Source: a virus. From it: 64,000 nucleotides of DNA. The stretch's first letter is position 1. Each line of letters starts with the position of its first letter. Positions 23,979 to 32,546 of the stretch are shown here, one piece after another. The position numbers and the translations under genes were made by a program. Location: the IMG/VR virus record IMGVR_UViG_3300037502_001322, positions 1-64,000 of that record. The stretch is one strand, 5' to 3'. The notes under the pieces were generated by a model. It saw only the letters and a list, made by a program, of their open reading frames with translations, did no database searches and was not told the DNA's origin.

Positions 23979-24249
23979 TAACTGCCCAGTCTTCGGATAA
24001 CCCTTTAACAATTTCATAAGATTCGCTCACCTGATATAAATCTCTAACTTGCTGAGTATTCTGCTCAAGAGTTTTCTCTTCATCATAGGTATATTCAGAA
24101 GAAACATCAACTGAAGTGGTAGTTAGGTTTTCATCGGGATGCTTTCGCCAAGCAAACCAATATTGAGTAGTTCCTACACAACCCTTAGATACCGCCACTT
24201 GTTGACTAAACTCTTGAGCTTCTGGTTCTGTACTAAATAGTATAAACAT
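23953..24249 (-). CDS. Hypothetical acidic protein
   Basis: A 98-residue protein, MFILFSTEPEAQEFSQQVA..., rich in Glu/Thr and ending in EDWAVIEEDTSAI. It lies between the fibre gene and the transglutaminase-like gene. The C-terminal 'W-x-V-I-E/D' type ending is seen in small tail-fibre accessory proteins, but I cannot assign it. Confidence 0.6.
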   Translation of the reverse strand: MFILFSTEPEAQEFSQQVAVSKGCVGTTQYWFAWRKHPDENLTTTSVDVSSEYTYDEEKTLEQNTQQVRDLYQVSESYEIVKGLSEDWAVIEEDTSAI

Positions 24250-24268
24250 ATTAATTCCTAAAATTAGT

Positions 24269-24299
24269 GAAAAGAAGGAGCTGCTTTAGTTGACAGCTC
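24269..24299 (-). terminator. Probable intrinsic terminator after the fibre gene
   Basis: On the minus strand GAGCTG-TCAACTAAAG-CAGCTC is followed by CTTCTTTTC. A six-pair stem with a modest U-rich tail, just past the stop of the gene at 24322. Confidence 0.5.
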
Positions 24300-24321
24300 A
24301 TGCTGAAATCCCGGCATATCG

Positions 24322-25716
24322 TTAAGGTATATTAAAGTGTGCCATAATGTTCAAATCAATGGCTGTAGTGCCTGCGTGGTTTAAGTTTGGGTAGAGGATG
24401 ACTTCGGATAGGTGGCCGTTGAGAAATGCCGTAGTAGCATTTGATCTAGCTCCCAAGTACAAAGGGAAATTGCCGAAAACTGTACCTGATGGGTTTGTTG
24501 CAGAACTGAACTCGGACAAGTTTGTTCTACTAGAAATATAGGGTGCGCTAGAGAATTTAAATGAATCTGTTTTGATGACACTGACAGGTGCAGCAACCGA
24601 ACCTGTAACTACCGCTGTCGTGGCTGTACCTCGCAGATATGAAGAAAGATTTGGTGACCCGTTTGCATCCACAACCCTCGTATGAAATGTTCCGGCGTTA
24701 GCTGAAAACGAGGAAGAAAACTCTAATATAGATGCTGCTGCGGCATCACTTAACTTTCTCACCGCCGTGTAAACATTAACTTTATCTGTCCCAGTCAAAT
24801 CAATTGTCGGTGTCACCAGCCAATCGTCCACCCCATCAAACTTCGGCGCAGGTCTGTCGTTAATCCGTTGAATCACCCCCGCGAGCACCAGGGCGGGCTG
24901 ACTTGCTGCGGTGGCCTGGGTGGCGTTGAAGCTGTTCCCCGACTGGTCGTATATAGTGGTTACAAAACCACCACCATAAGCATTTGCTTCTGTCTTTTGG
25001 TAGGGTAATGGTTCTGATCCTGCTACTAGTTGATAACCAGTAACTTTGAAAGTTCTGTTGGAGTTACCAGCATATTTATAGACCCCCGTATTGTTAGAGG
25101 TTGCTGATGGTATAAATCGAGTAGCAGAAACCCTATATAAACTACCTGATATATGTTCTACAGTATGTGGTACGACACCGATATTGCCTATATCAAGGGC
25201 AAAATCGCTATCTGCTCCCTCTGCTGTAGCGCCAAAGTTAGGTGCTAATCCGTCGTCCATCTCTACAAAAACAGATAAGGTGGCATTACCCCCTACTAAA
25301 GTGCCGTAATTATGGTTATTCTTTGAAGCGTAAGAAGTAGTTGTCCCATTATAGCCAAAAGCAATACCACCATCATATCCCGTAAATGTGGTAGCAGAGA
25401 TCAAACCACCTCTAACTGGAGCATCAGTGAGACCATTAGGGAACTCGCTTCTCGTCAGCAAATTATGTCCAACAAACTCTGTTAAATCTTCTTCATTCAG
25501 GACTAATTCTTCAAGAATAGGGTCGTACTTATAACCTATATCTAACTCAGTGTTATCATAAGACCTTCGAACCCTGACTAAAGGCCCTTTATAGCCATTT
25601 CTTAATCTTCGGGAAGCGGATAACCCTAATGAAGCACCTTCAGCGAAACTCAGAACTCCTTCTTTAGCTCTTCTATTTGGGTCTAATAGACTTGGAGGTT
25701 TTCTTAATTTTCCCAT
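24322..25716 (-). CDS. Tail fibre/adhesin with arabinofuranosidase-like lectin folds
   Basis: A 464-residue probable receptor-binding protein. N-terminal LGLSASRRLRNGYKGPLVRVRR followed by TELDIGY is the usual opening of phage 'ArabFuran-catal'-like fibre domains. A concanavalin-like lectin half follows (TTIYDQSGNSFNATQ, PAPKFDGVDDWL, LYLGARSN, HLSEVILYP). Such domains bind surface polysaccharide. Bases 24830-24960 are much richer in G+C than the surroundings, suggesting recent exchange of the binding domain. Last gene of the fibre group; it abuts the fibre gene at 25717. Confidence 0.65.
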   Translation of the reverse strand: MGKLRKPPSLLDPNRRAKEGVLSFAEGASLGLSASRRLRNGYKGPLVRVRRSYDNTELDIGYKYDPILEELVLNEEDLTEFVGHNLLTRSEFPNGLTDAPVRGGLISATTFTGYDGGIAFGYNGTTTSYASKNNHNYGTLVGGNATLSVFVEMDDGLAPNFGATAEGADSDFALDIGNIGVVPHTVEHISGSLYRVSATRFIPSATSNNTGVYKYAGNSNRTFKVTGYQLVAGSEPLPYQKTEANAYGGGFVTTIYDQSGNSFNATQATAASQPALVLAGVIQRINDRPAPKFDGVDDWLVTPTIDLTGTDKVNVYTAVRKLSDAAAASILEFSSSFSANAGTFHTRVVDANGSPNLSSYLRGTATTAVVTGSVAAPVSVIKTDSFKFSSAPYISSRTNLSEFSSATNPSGTVFGNFPLYLGARSNATTAFLNGHLSEVILYPNLNHAGTTAIDLNIMAHFNIP

Positions 25717-26403
25717 TTAGATAACCCTCCAATTAGCTCCATCAAAAATAACAGTAATAGAGAATGAACTATCAAGGTCTGCCCACAATACGGTTAGACC
25801 ATCGCTATCAATAATATCAATTAAACCATTAGCAGATGCAATATTCTTAATTGCAAAAGTTAAACCATTAACTGTTGTCACAGGAAGAGTCACATTTCTA
25901 TCTGCACCGTTTGGGTCAATGAATTGGTAAACCTGAGAAGATTCTGTGAGTGTGATATTTCCTGTGGCTGTGGTTATGGTCACTTCACTTCTTAGAGAAT
26001 CAACTTGTGCTTCAGCTTCATCAGCGGCGGTCTCAGCCCTAACAAGAGCATCAGCAACAGCAACTGCCGCATCAAATTGAGTTAACACCCAATTAGGATC
26101 ACCAACAGGAGTGGCCCCCATAGGGATAGGGTTCAAACTTGTTGCTGTTGGTGCATAGTAATAGAAACCGTCAGTGAAACGTCTCAATTGGTTAAAGACT
26201 GTCTCATCAAGACCTTGAGTCCAATCAGTAGGAGTCTTGAAATAAAAGTTATCTGTTAATGCTTTCCTGAGAGAATCAACAGGACCAGACTCTGTATTGA
26301 TAGTTGAAGTAGCATCTTCATTCATGATTCGATGTAGTTGATTAGACGAGTCTATAGCTAAGTCAACAGCATCACGATATGTAGTCGCGGGAAATGTCGC
26401 CAT
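25717..26403 (-). CDS. Tail fibre/tail-spike-like structural protein
   Basis: A 228-residue protein. The stretch SGPVDSLRKALTDNFYFKTP..W..G matches the opening of many phage tail-fibre and spike proteins. A helical coiled-coil region (VAVADALVRAETAADEAEAQVDS) follows, then a beta-rich C-terminus (TLPVTTVNGLTFAIKN..., FDGANWRVI) typical of fibre tips. It abuts the lectin-fold fibre protein and probably forms a complex with it. Confidence 0.65.
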   Translation of the reverse strand: MATFPATTYRDAVDLAIDSSNQLHRIMNEDATSTINTESGPVDSLRKALTDNFYFKTPTDWTQGLDETVFNQLRRFTDGFYYYAPTATSLNPIPMGATPVGDPNWVLTQFDAAVAVADALVRAETAADEAEAQVDSLRSEVTITTATGNITLTESSQVYQFIDPNGADRNVTLPVTTVNGLTFAIKNIASANGLIDIIDSDGLTVLWADLDSSFSITVIFDGANWRVI

Positions 26404-26420
26404 TTAATATTTCCTCATAA

Positions 26421-26930
26421 TTAGAAATAGTTTATTATAGTAAGGTATAAAATAGTTGTTAACCCCAAACATATTCTTACAGGAGAGTAGATATTAATTT
26501 TAGGGCCATGGTTCACTGAATCTTTTAAATTTATATTAATTAACAGAATGGTTAATAATTCATAGTGCCAGTTAGTTATAAAGTATAACAACCAGTCTTT
26601 GTTGTTTAGGATTTCAACTATGTGGTAAGGTTGAGTATGAATAACAATCGAAGAGAATATGATTGTTAACCCAACAGTAATTAACAGGTTAACATCTTTG
26701 TTATAGTTAATATAAACACTCTGATTCGCTATTAACCTTAAGCATAAAATGAGAACTGAAATATCTAATAAGATTAAGTACTGTTGGTTGTAAAATAAGA
26801 ATTCATAACTTAGTAAATAATCTGTTATAACATAGTACAAACAATAACAAACTAAAATGAATTGATTGAAGTCTTTTCTAATTGTTAATAAACTAACCAC
26901 ACAACAAATACTTAACTGGTAGCTATTCAT
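26421..26930 (-). CDS. Integral membrane protein of unknown function
   Basis: A 169-residue, strongly hydrophobic protein with about five membrane helices (LSICCVVSLLT, FILVCYCLYYVITDYLL, YLILLDISVLILCLRLIA, LLITVGLTIIFSSIVI, LLTILLININL, ICLGLTTILYLTII). AGGTGA precedes the ATG. It sits among fibre genes. Roles in superinfection exclusion or entry are possible, but nothing in the sequence decides this. Confidence 0.6.
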   Translation of the reverse strand: MNSYQLSICCVVSLLTIRKDFNQFILVCYCLYYVITDYLLSYEFLFYNQQYLILLDISVLILCLRLIANQSVYINYNKDVNLLITVGLTIIFSSIVIHTQPYHIVEILNNKDWLLYFITNWHYELLTILLININLKDSVNHGPKINIYSPVRICLGLTTILYLTIINYF

Positions 26931-26977
26931 AAGTCACCTATCGGTTATATGGTTAGTTAAATTCATTGGCAGTATAA

Positions 26978-27337
26978 TTAACCGTTATCATTCCATCGAC
27001 GGCTGGTATTATTAACTCTTTCAGTTAATAGTTCTTTTAATGCTTCCATTCTTGAATTCATTTTACTATCAAGAGAATCAAACTTAGATTCCAACCTCGA
27101 TTCAAACTCTTTGAACATATCTTTAAGTTCACCACGGGTCACAGCTTCAGCTTCTAATCTTATAAGCTGTTCTCTTGTTTGATGATAAGAGTCTTTAAGA
27201 TGGTCAAATTCATCAGAGAGTTTATCATGTTTTTTAATGAAACTTTTAAAGTTATGTCCTAACAAAGATGCGAATAAAGAAATACCTATGGTTATGAATG
27301 GTAATATAAATTTTAAGAATATTTCAAATAAGGGCAT
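26978..27337 (-). CDS. Membrane-anchored coiled-coil protein
   Basis: A 119-residue protein: one N-terminal membrane helix (about 5-27, IFLKFILPFITIGISLFASLL) and then a long charged coiled coil (LSDEFDHLKDSYHQTREQLIRLEAEA...FESRLESKFDSLDSKMNSRMEAL). The layout resembles small phage membrane proteins near tail-fibre or lysis genes. Function unknown. Confidence 0.6.
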   Translation of the reverse strand: MPLFEIFLKFILPFITIGISLFASLLGHNFKSFIKKHDKLSDEFDHLKDSYHQTREQLIRLEAEAVTRGELKDMFKEFESRLESKFDSLDSKMNSRMEALKELLTERVNNTSRRWNDNG

Positions 27338-27349
27338 AAGTTTCTCTAT

Positions 27350-28330
27350 TTAAACACCTATAGCAAACCAATTGATAAAACCACCAGCAACAGTAGTGTC
27401 AAACTCCTTGATAACGGCTATAAAGTTTGTGGTCGAAGGATTTCTGAAGCTGGTAGTAACACCGGGTTGAGTAGTTTCGGCAACAACGCTGACGTGAAAT
27501 ACTACTGTAGTAAAAGATATAGGATATGTAATACTCGTCTCCAAAACACCAGCAATATCAGCGTAGGATACCCTCCCCCATTGAATAAGCAATCCTCCCG
27601 GAAACCTCTGATACCCATTTGGGGTTAAACTGTGATTAGCTCCAGCAAAGAACCCAGTTATATCTAAACTATGAGTATGGCTTGTGCTTGTCACAGAGTT
27701 AGAAGTAGAGTTTGTTATCGTTCCTGGAGTACCTAATGTTAAAGTCCGATTAGTACTCAAATCTCCGCCACCAGTGAGGCCATTTCCGGCAGAAACACTT
27801 CTCCCACTCAAGTCAATTTGATGGTTATGAGTTGAACCTGCATTAGTATTAGTGCTTGATACAGTAATTGTAGAAGGTGTACCTAAAGAAATAGTTCTAT
27901 TAGCACTTAAATCTCCCCCACCCGTAAGACCATTAGTACCAGTAATTGCTCTACCACTCAGATCTATTTGGTGAGTATGTGAAGTGGTGGTAACATTATT
28001 GGTACTTGCAGTAGTTATAGTAGAAGGTGTTCCGAGTGTTAAAGTCACGTCTCCTGCAAGAGAACCGCCTCCAGTAAGACCATTCCCAGCATTAACGTTA
28101 ACATCTCGTGTGGATGAAATGCCTTCAGCAATCTCTTGTTCAAGAAACTCAACCCATTGTCCTACATTATTGAATAACCAATTAAACTCTTCTGCACTTG
28201 GTTCTTGTCCTTTATCAAAACCGATAGTCCGCAAAGTCTCTTTAGGTCTCTGCTTGTTTACATTACCCGTGTTGGGTAGATTAGTGTCTTGAGTTGCCCA
28301 CTCAGGAAAAAACTCCGGTCTTTCTGCCAT
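27350..28330 (-). CDS. Tail fibre protein with three 50-residue repeats
   Basis: A 326-residue fibre. The N-terminal 80 residues (EPSAEEFNWLFNNVGQWVEFLEQEI) look like a baseplate-attachment and trimerisation part. Residues 83-232 are three exact-length 50-residue repeats of the form GLTGGGDLSxNRTLTLGTP...HTHxIDLSG. Each has an HxH pair (HTH, HNH, HTH), as in T4 gp37-type needles where HxH binds iron in a trimer. The C-terminal 90 residues (SLTPNGYQRFPGGLLIQWGR...WFAIGV) are a common phage fibre-tip domain. Confidence 0.8.
   Translation of the reverse strand: MAERPEFFPEWATQDTNLPNTGNVNKQRPKETLRTIGFDKGQEPSAEEFNWLFNNVGQWVEFLEQEIAEGISSTRDVNVNAGNGLTGGGSLAGDVTLTLGTPSTITTASTNNVTTTSHTHQIDLSGRAITGTNGLTGGGDLSANRTISLGTPSTITVSSTNTNAGSTHNHQIDLSGRSVSAGNGLTGGGDLSTNRTLTLGTPGTITNSTSNSVTSTSHTHSLDITGFFAGANHSLTPNGYQRFPGGLLIQWGRVSYADIAGVLETSITYPISFTTVVFHVSVVAETTQPGVTTSFRNPSTTNFIAVIKEFDTTVAGGFINWFAIGV
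27635..28084 (-). repeat. Three tandem 150-base repeats in the fibre gene
   Basis: Three in-frame units of 150 bases encode residues 83-132, 133-182 and 183-232. The protein units are of identical length; each contains GNGLTGGG or NGLTGGG at the start and an HxH near residue 37. They are likely expanded or contracted by recombination. Confidence 0.75.
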
Positions 28331-28374
28331 TATCCAGTCCTCTTTATTTAAATCTTATTAGTTTGTATATGATG

Positions 28375-30183
28375 TTAATTAGTTAATACTGTCCAACCAC
28401 GAGAGATAAGAGTATTTTTGTCAGTAGTACCTTGTGCTGAAGGAGCACTATTACCTGTTCCGTCAAGGGTTAACACACATGTCCCATCTGCTGAGGTCCT
28501 GCCACCTTCGACAAAATCAGCAAGCAATTTATCAACAGCACTTTCAGTGAGTAGATTGTTTTGCGCATTAAACTCCCCAAGGGATGGTGCAATCGGCAAC
28601 ACTCCAATCTCGGTATGACTCAAGTACCCAACTATCTTATTATTTGAGACATTCATCGATGTTAAGTTAGTCAGTCTACTTAAATCACAAACATTACCTT
28701 GAATTAGGTTACTGCTTAAATTCACAGTAATTATCCCTGTCATAAATTCAAAGTTAGGGAAATACCCATTCAAACTATTTCCTGAAATATCAAACACAGT
28801 TAGGAGACCGTCCCGATAAGTGTCAAAAGGAATAGTTATAGCAAAAGGTGATGTCAATCCATTAGCGACTAAATCTGTAGTTGTGTTATTTGTAGTAACA
28901 GAATAAGATGCTTCGTTACCACCATAAAAATCAATCTGATAATTACCGTCAACTCTCGTGGTATCAACTCTGTGAAATATTGTAGAATCTGTGGTAGAGC
29001 CTATAAAGATTTGTTTGGGAGTATTAAACATTCTGACGTAAGAATTATACTCCCCAAGTTTAGGTTTACGAGAAAGTACTGCCAACTCTTTTAATTTTAA
29101 GAATGGAGGTGCAACTATTGTTGAGGGCACATCTTGAAGACTTTGAACATTTCCATAGACAGTGTTAACAATAAAAGTCCCGTTTTCAAAAGGAGTTAAT
29201 CCTGACACACTTAACTCATCATCAACCAAATCAAAAGTCATGGATATATCATTTATATCTAATTGTGGTTGCAAACTATTTGTGTTTTGTACAAAGTGGA
29301 AACCGCCTACTTGATCAAACCACTCAACAACAAAAGCATCACTAACACCAACAAAATCTATAATATCTTGACCATCAATCTGATTGTTAATAGAACCTAT
29401 TGTCAATGTAGTGTCGTCAGAACTTCTTCTAATCTTTATGAAACTTCCATCTGAATCTCTCGTTAATTTATCAGATGTACCAAAACCAGATGTTGTTTCT
29501 TTGAATCTGTCAACCACACCAGTATAAGGGAATTCAGTAATATAAGAGTCTGCTGAACTAACTAATGAACCTATTTTGGAGAATTCTTCTGTTAAGTTAG
29601 GCACTTCGTCAAACACACTCCCTAAACCAGTGTCTTCTCGTTGTAATGCGGGAACTATTTCAGAATTAAATAAAAGAGGATTGCCAAATCTATCTATGAT
29701 CCGATAACTGGTAAGAATAGGTAAAGTCTCTATTAATTCATCAACTACCACTTGGGTATCAAAACAAGCCAAGAACAAACTTAAATCTGAACTCTTCTGA
29801 ATACCGCTATACGTGACGATATTATCTAACTCTCCACCAACAATGCGGGAGATAATATTTATTAGTTCAGGTCGTGTGCCAGTGTTTCTTGCTTTGTAAG
29901 AAGTTAATTGAAGAAAAACTCGGTAAGTGTTATCGTCTTGACCTAACCTAGGTATTCCTAATTCTTCGCCTATAATGTCTAATTGTTGCCCTGACGCTAA
30001 ATCTAATAAGAACGCTTCAGCAAGGACAACAGCTTCATCATACAAAGATTGCTTCAATGAAGCTACAGTTTTAATTATAGCTTCAATAACAGGACGTTCT
30101 TCGAATTGTTTTAAATCAAGAAATAAGGATTCCTCTGTAACATCCTTACTCTTTATGAAATTTATATCTCTAGGAGTTGTCAC
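28375..30183 (-). CDS. Baseplate protein (DUF2612-like) fused to fibre and leucine-rich-repeat domains
   Basis: A 602-residue composite. Residues 1-200 fit DUF2612/P2 gpI-like baseplate proteins (LLDLASGQQLDIIGEELGIPR, NTYRVFLQLTSYKARNTGT). Residues of about 225-330 carry SFIKIRRSSDDTTLTIG and FVVEWFDQVGG, the same fibre domain type as the gene at 24322. The C-terminal 130 residues are a short leucine-rich-repeat array (LTVFDISGNSLNGYFP, ITVNLSSNLIQGNV, LTSMNVSNNKIVGYL, LGEFNAQNNLLTESAV). It follows the J-like gene, as gpI does in P2. Confidence 0.7.
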   Translation of the reverse strand: MTTPRDINFIKSKDVTEESLFLDLKQFEERPVIEAIIKTVASLKQSLYDEAVVLAEAFLLDLASGQQLDIIGEELGIPRLGQDDNTYRVFLQLTSYKARNTGTRPELINIISRIVGGELDNIVTYSGIQKSSDLSLFLACFDTQVVVDELIETLPILTSYRIIDRFGNPLLFNSEIVPALQREDTGLGSVFDEVPNLTEEFSKIGSLVSSADSYITEFPYTGVVDRFKETTSGFGTSDKLTRDSDGSFIKIRRSSDDTTLTIGSINNQIDGQDIIDFVGVSDAFVVEWFDQVGGFHFVQNTNSLQPQLDINDISMTFDLVDDELSVSGLTPFENGTFIVNTVYGNVQSLQDVPSTIVAPPFLKLKELAVLSRKPKLGEYNSYVRMFNTPKQIFIGSTTDSTIFHRVDTTRVDGNYQIDFYGGNEASYSVTTNNTTTDLVANGLTSPFAITIPFDTYRDGLLTVFDISGNSLNGYFPNFEFMTGIITVNLSSNLIQGNVCDLSRLTNLTSMNVSNNKIVGYLSHTEIGVLPIAPSLGEFNAQNNLLTESAVDKLLADFVEGGRTSADGTCVLTLDGTGNSAPSAQGTTDKNTLISRGWTVLTN

Positions 30184-30207
30184 AAGAGTTATCTCCTTTA
30201 TTCAAAA

Positions 30208-31704
30208 TTAAACAACTTGGTTATAAACAATGTTGTCTTCAATCAAAACAGCAATTTGGTCAAACTCCACAGTAATGTCACTAGTGGTATAATCAATTTC
30301 TGCCTGCTCTACATATTTAATCTCTACAGTAAGAGACGCTAATCTGCCGACAACCAAAGAACTGAGGATAGCTGCCTGCAATTGTAAAACAGTAACAGTT
30401 CCACCTATAATATAAGAGTCAGACAAACTCACCAGAGATTCATTTATATTAGAAATTTCTGTTGAATTTAAAGGAAGTGTATCGGATGTAGAATAGGTGA
30501 TTCTAACATTTATCTGTTTAACTGTTGCTGGAGTATATCGTATAATCTCTGTTGAACTATCTTCATATGTAAACGTAGTAGATTGAGTTCCAAAGGTCAG
30601 AGTGTTGATCGGCTTTTTAATAGCAATGGTTTCGAATATTTCAGAAGGAGTTCCGCCATAGACTATAGTGTTGAAACTGTAAGCGTCAACTTCGGGCAAA
30701 TCCACTGATGTTGGATTATCATAAATCCTGACTTTATTAACACCTGAAAGGTCTGATATAGCTTTTATAATTGCAGGTTTAGTTGAAGCCAAAGCCTCTT
30801 CGGCAAGAGAAGCTCCTCTGGTTCTGTACTCAGCATCAGTTTCTACTTCAGATCCCGGATTAAATTCTTTGTAGTTATAAGTAGAAACATATCCAGTGAA
30901 AGGAGGAGTTAACTGAGTAATACCTCCGACCTGAACAGGAAACACACCAGCTTCAGTACAAATAACTTCAAATATAGACCACTTAGTGCCAATGTTAAAA
31001 TCTGCATAAAAGAAAATAGAACTATCAAGACCTGTAGGGGTTGATAAAGACCCTATATTAAATCCAACATAAACAGTATCTGAACCCGAATCTACAAAGA
31101 CTTTAGATGTGTCCGCAGGGTTTATGTTAGCTTGAATGAATGTAACTAAGTCAGCAGAAAAATTAATAGAAGATGTTGTGAAAGCTTGACTAACTAAATC
31201 ACCACTGGTAAAATTACGGATAGTAAAGGTAATAGTGGGTGCAATAGCGACAGCATTACTACGAATTACCCTGTAAGCGAAGATATTATCTCTGAACTGA
31301 GTAACAGAACGAGGGGTATAAGTTTTACCATTATTTGATGTAAATTGTGTAGTCAAAGATAGAGTGTTTAACCAAGGAGCAAATCTATCCGTTTGGACTA
31401 CAACTTCACCTGTTCCTGGTTCAGCATTCCTACGGAAAATACCTCTACGGGAGAGAATATCGTCCAAATACTTACCTTCAGCACCACTCAAGGTTCTTGA
31501 GTTATAAACTGCTTCCATCAACCCCCAAAGCTGGGAATCTTGATATGCAAATATTTTAAATAAAGTCCCTAATCTTGAATTATCTCCAAGATTGGTGAAT
31601 TGCCCATAATTTTCTCTTGCTGTGATATTGTACTCGTTTATAATATCATTAAGAGAGGGTCGGACAAACCCATAAGGCTGTACACCGAAATCCTCTAAAG
31701 CCAA
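30208..31704 (-). CDS. Baseplate J-like protein
   Basis: A 498-residue protein of the baseplate_J family (P2 gpJ, T4 gp6 core). It opens with MALEDFGVQPYGFVRPSLNDI and a helical DSQLWGLMEAVYNSRTLSGAEGKYLDDI block, followed by GxF-type RRNAEPGTGEVVVQTD, an insertion, and the family core around DAEYRTRGASLAEEALASTKPAIIKAI and VRIYDN. It forms the wedge ring of the contractile baseplate. A late-type promoter lies upstream at 31751-31779. Confidence 0.85.
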   Translation of the reverse strand: MALEDFGVQPYGFVRPSLNDIINEYNITARENYGQFTNLGDNSRLGTLFKIFAYQDSQLWGLMEAVYNSRTLSGAEGKYLDDILSRRGIFRRNAEPGTGEVVVQTDRFAPWLNTLSLTTQFTSNNGKTYTPRSVTQFRDNIFAYRVIRSNAVAIAPTITFTIRNFTSGDLVSQAFTTSSINFSADLVTFIQANINPADTSKVFVDSGSDTVYVGFNIGSLSTPTGLDSSIFFYADFNIGTKWSIFEVICTEAGVFPVQVGGITQLTPPFTGYVSTYNYKEFNPGSEVETDAEYRTRGASLAEEALASTKPAIIKAISDLSGVNKVRIYDNPTSVDLPEVDAYSFNTIVYGGTPSEIFETIAIKKPINTLTFGTQSTTFTYEDSSTEIIRYTPATVKQINVRITYSTSDTLPLNSTEISNINESLVSLSDSYIIGGTVTVLQLQAAILSSLVVGRLASLTVEIKYVEQAEIDYTTSDITVEFDQIAVLIEDNIVYNQVV

Positions 31705-31750
31705 TATTCCTCCAAAGCTTACAAATTGTTATTAATCAAAAACTTAATAA

Positions 31751-31779
31751 AGTTTAACACAATAGGTGTTTAAAATCAA
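31751..31779 (-). promoter_or_regulatory. Late promoter TTGATT-N17-TAAACT
   Basis: On the minus strand TTGATT (31779-31774), 17 bases, TAAACT (31756-31751), about 47 bases before the J-like gene. An 8-base inverted repeat CAATAGGT/ACCTATTG (31784-31791 and 31760-31767) brackets the -35, a possible operator. Confidence 0.65.
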
Positions 31780-31800
31780 TTTAACCTATTGTTTATTAAA

Positions 31801-32091
31801 TCATTGTTCGTTTAGAACATCTAACAGGATATCAACTTTAGTATTGTTTCGTTCTTTGCATTCGTGGTATTGAGCAGACCATTCTCTTGCCATTCTAAGC
31901 CAAGCTTCTCCATCTTTATTGTCTACTGAAGGTAATTCTTCTTCACATTTAACGAGCAAGTTCGCTTGTCTTATTTGGTTTGCCTGATCCGTACTGATTG
32001 AGTATTGACAACCCATCATCATCGATACAGACGTTACGATAAACAGGACGCTCAATAACTTCCCTTTCTTTTGTATGAATAATTCTTTCAT
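31801..32091 (-). CDS. Rz1: Outer-membrane spanin lipoprotein
   Basis: A 96-residue frame that starts inside the Rz gene in another register. It opens MKELFIQKKGKLLSVLFIVTS and VSMMMGC, with a lipobox ending at Cys28. Overlap of a small lipoprotein with an inner-membrane spanin is the hallmark of Rz/Rz1 pairs. The mature part is about 68 residues and would link to Rz across the periplasm to fuse the membranes in the last lysis step of a Gram-negative host. Confidence 0.8.
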   Translation of the reverse strand: MKELFIQKKGKLLSVLFIVTSVSMMMGCQYSISTDQANQIRQANLLVKCEEELPSVDNKDGEAWLRMAREWSAQYHECKERNNTKVDILLDVLNEQ

Positions 32092-32293
32092 TAGCTTTCA
32101 ACTCTTTTAGTTTTTCTTCCAAACGGATAGCAGCATCTAACTGCTTATCTTGTTGCTCTTTGAAAAATTCATCCAACTTCTTTTTAATTTCAAGTTCATT
32201 AGAATCTCTTTTCCAATCATTGATAACATAACCTGAAGTTATTCCAGCAAAGAAAACGCTAAGTGTTAAGATTAACTTTAATTTAAAACTCAT
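31949..32293 (-). CDS. Rz: Inner-membrane spanin
   Basis: A 114-residue protein. I use ATG 32293 (MSFKLKLILTLSVFF) because AGAGGA precedes it; the longer frame adds five residues. One N-terminal membrane helix (about 4-22) is followed by a charged coiled coil (NELEIKKKLDEFFKEQQDKQLD...IRLEEKLKELK), as in i-spanins. The Rz1 gene overlaps its 3' half. Together they complete lysis after the holin and amidase. Confidence 0.8.
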   Translation of the reverse strand: MSFKLKLILTLSVFFAGITSGYVINDWKRDSNELEIKKKLDEFFKEQQDKQLDAAIRLEEKLKELKANERIIHTKEREVIERPVYRNVCIDDDGLSILNQYGSGKPNKTSELAR

Positions 32294-32300
32294 AGTTCCT

Positions 32301-32534
32301 CTAATCATTCTTTGATTTAGGAGATAATCCCCACTTAAGGTGAGTCAGCTTAGTTATCAAATTGGGAGCAACTACAACCACAGCATACAAATATCCATAC
32401 CATTCAGGCAATGACTCTGTTAGTGTAAAGTTAATGAAAGCGGCAGTCATAATAGAACAACCAATAGTGTGCCAAAACTTCTGATGACTTACTTTCCCAT
32501 CATCACCCACAAACAATGCTCCGAACCATTTCAT
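32301..32534 (-). CDS. Holin, DUF2644-like
   Basis: A 77-residue protein; ATG 32534 (MKWFGALFVGDDGK) is chosen since GGAG lies just before it. Two membrane helices (FWHTIGCSIMTAAFINFTL and YGYLYAVVVVAPNLITKLT) with a charged C-terminus. The opening 'F-x-G-D-x-G-K-V-S-H-x-K-F-W' is that of DUF2644 holin-like proteins. It lies between amidase and spanins, completing a four-gene lysis cassette. Confidence 0.7.
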   Translation of the reverse strand: MKWFGALFVGDDGKVSHQKFWHTIGCSIMTAAFINFTLTESLPEWYGYLYAVVVVAPNLITKLTHLKWGLSPKSKND

Positions 32535-32546
32535 TATCACTCCAGA

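Noticed and set aside
27635-28084. CRISPR-like or satellite repeat
   Set aside because: The repeats are 150-base in-frame protein repeats in a tail fibre gene without spacers.
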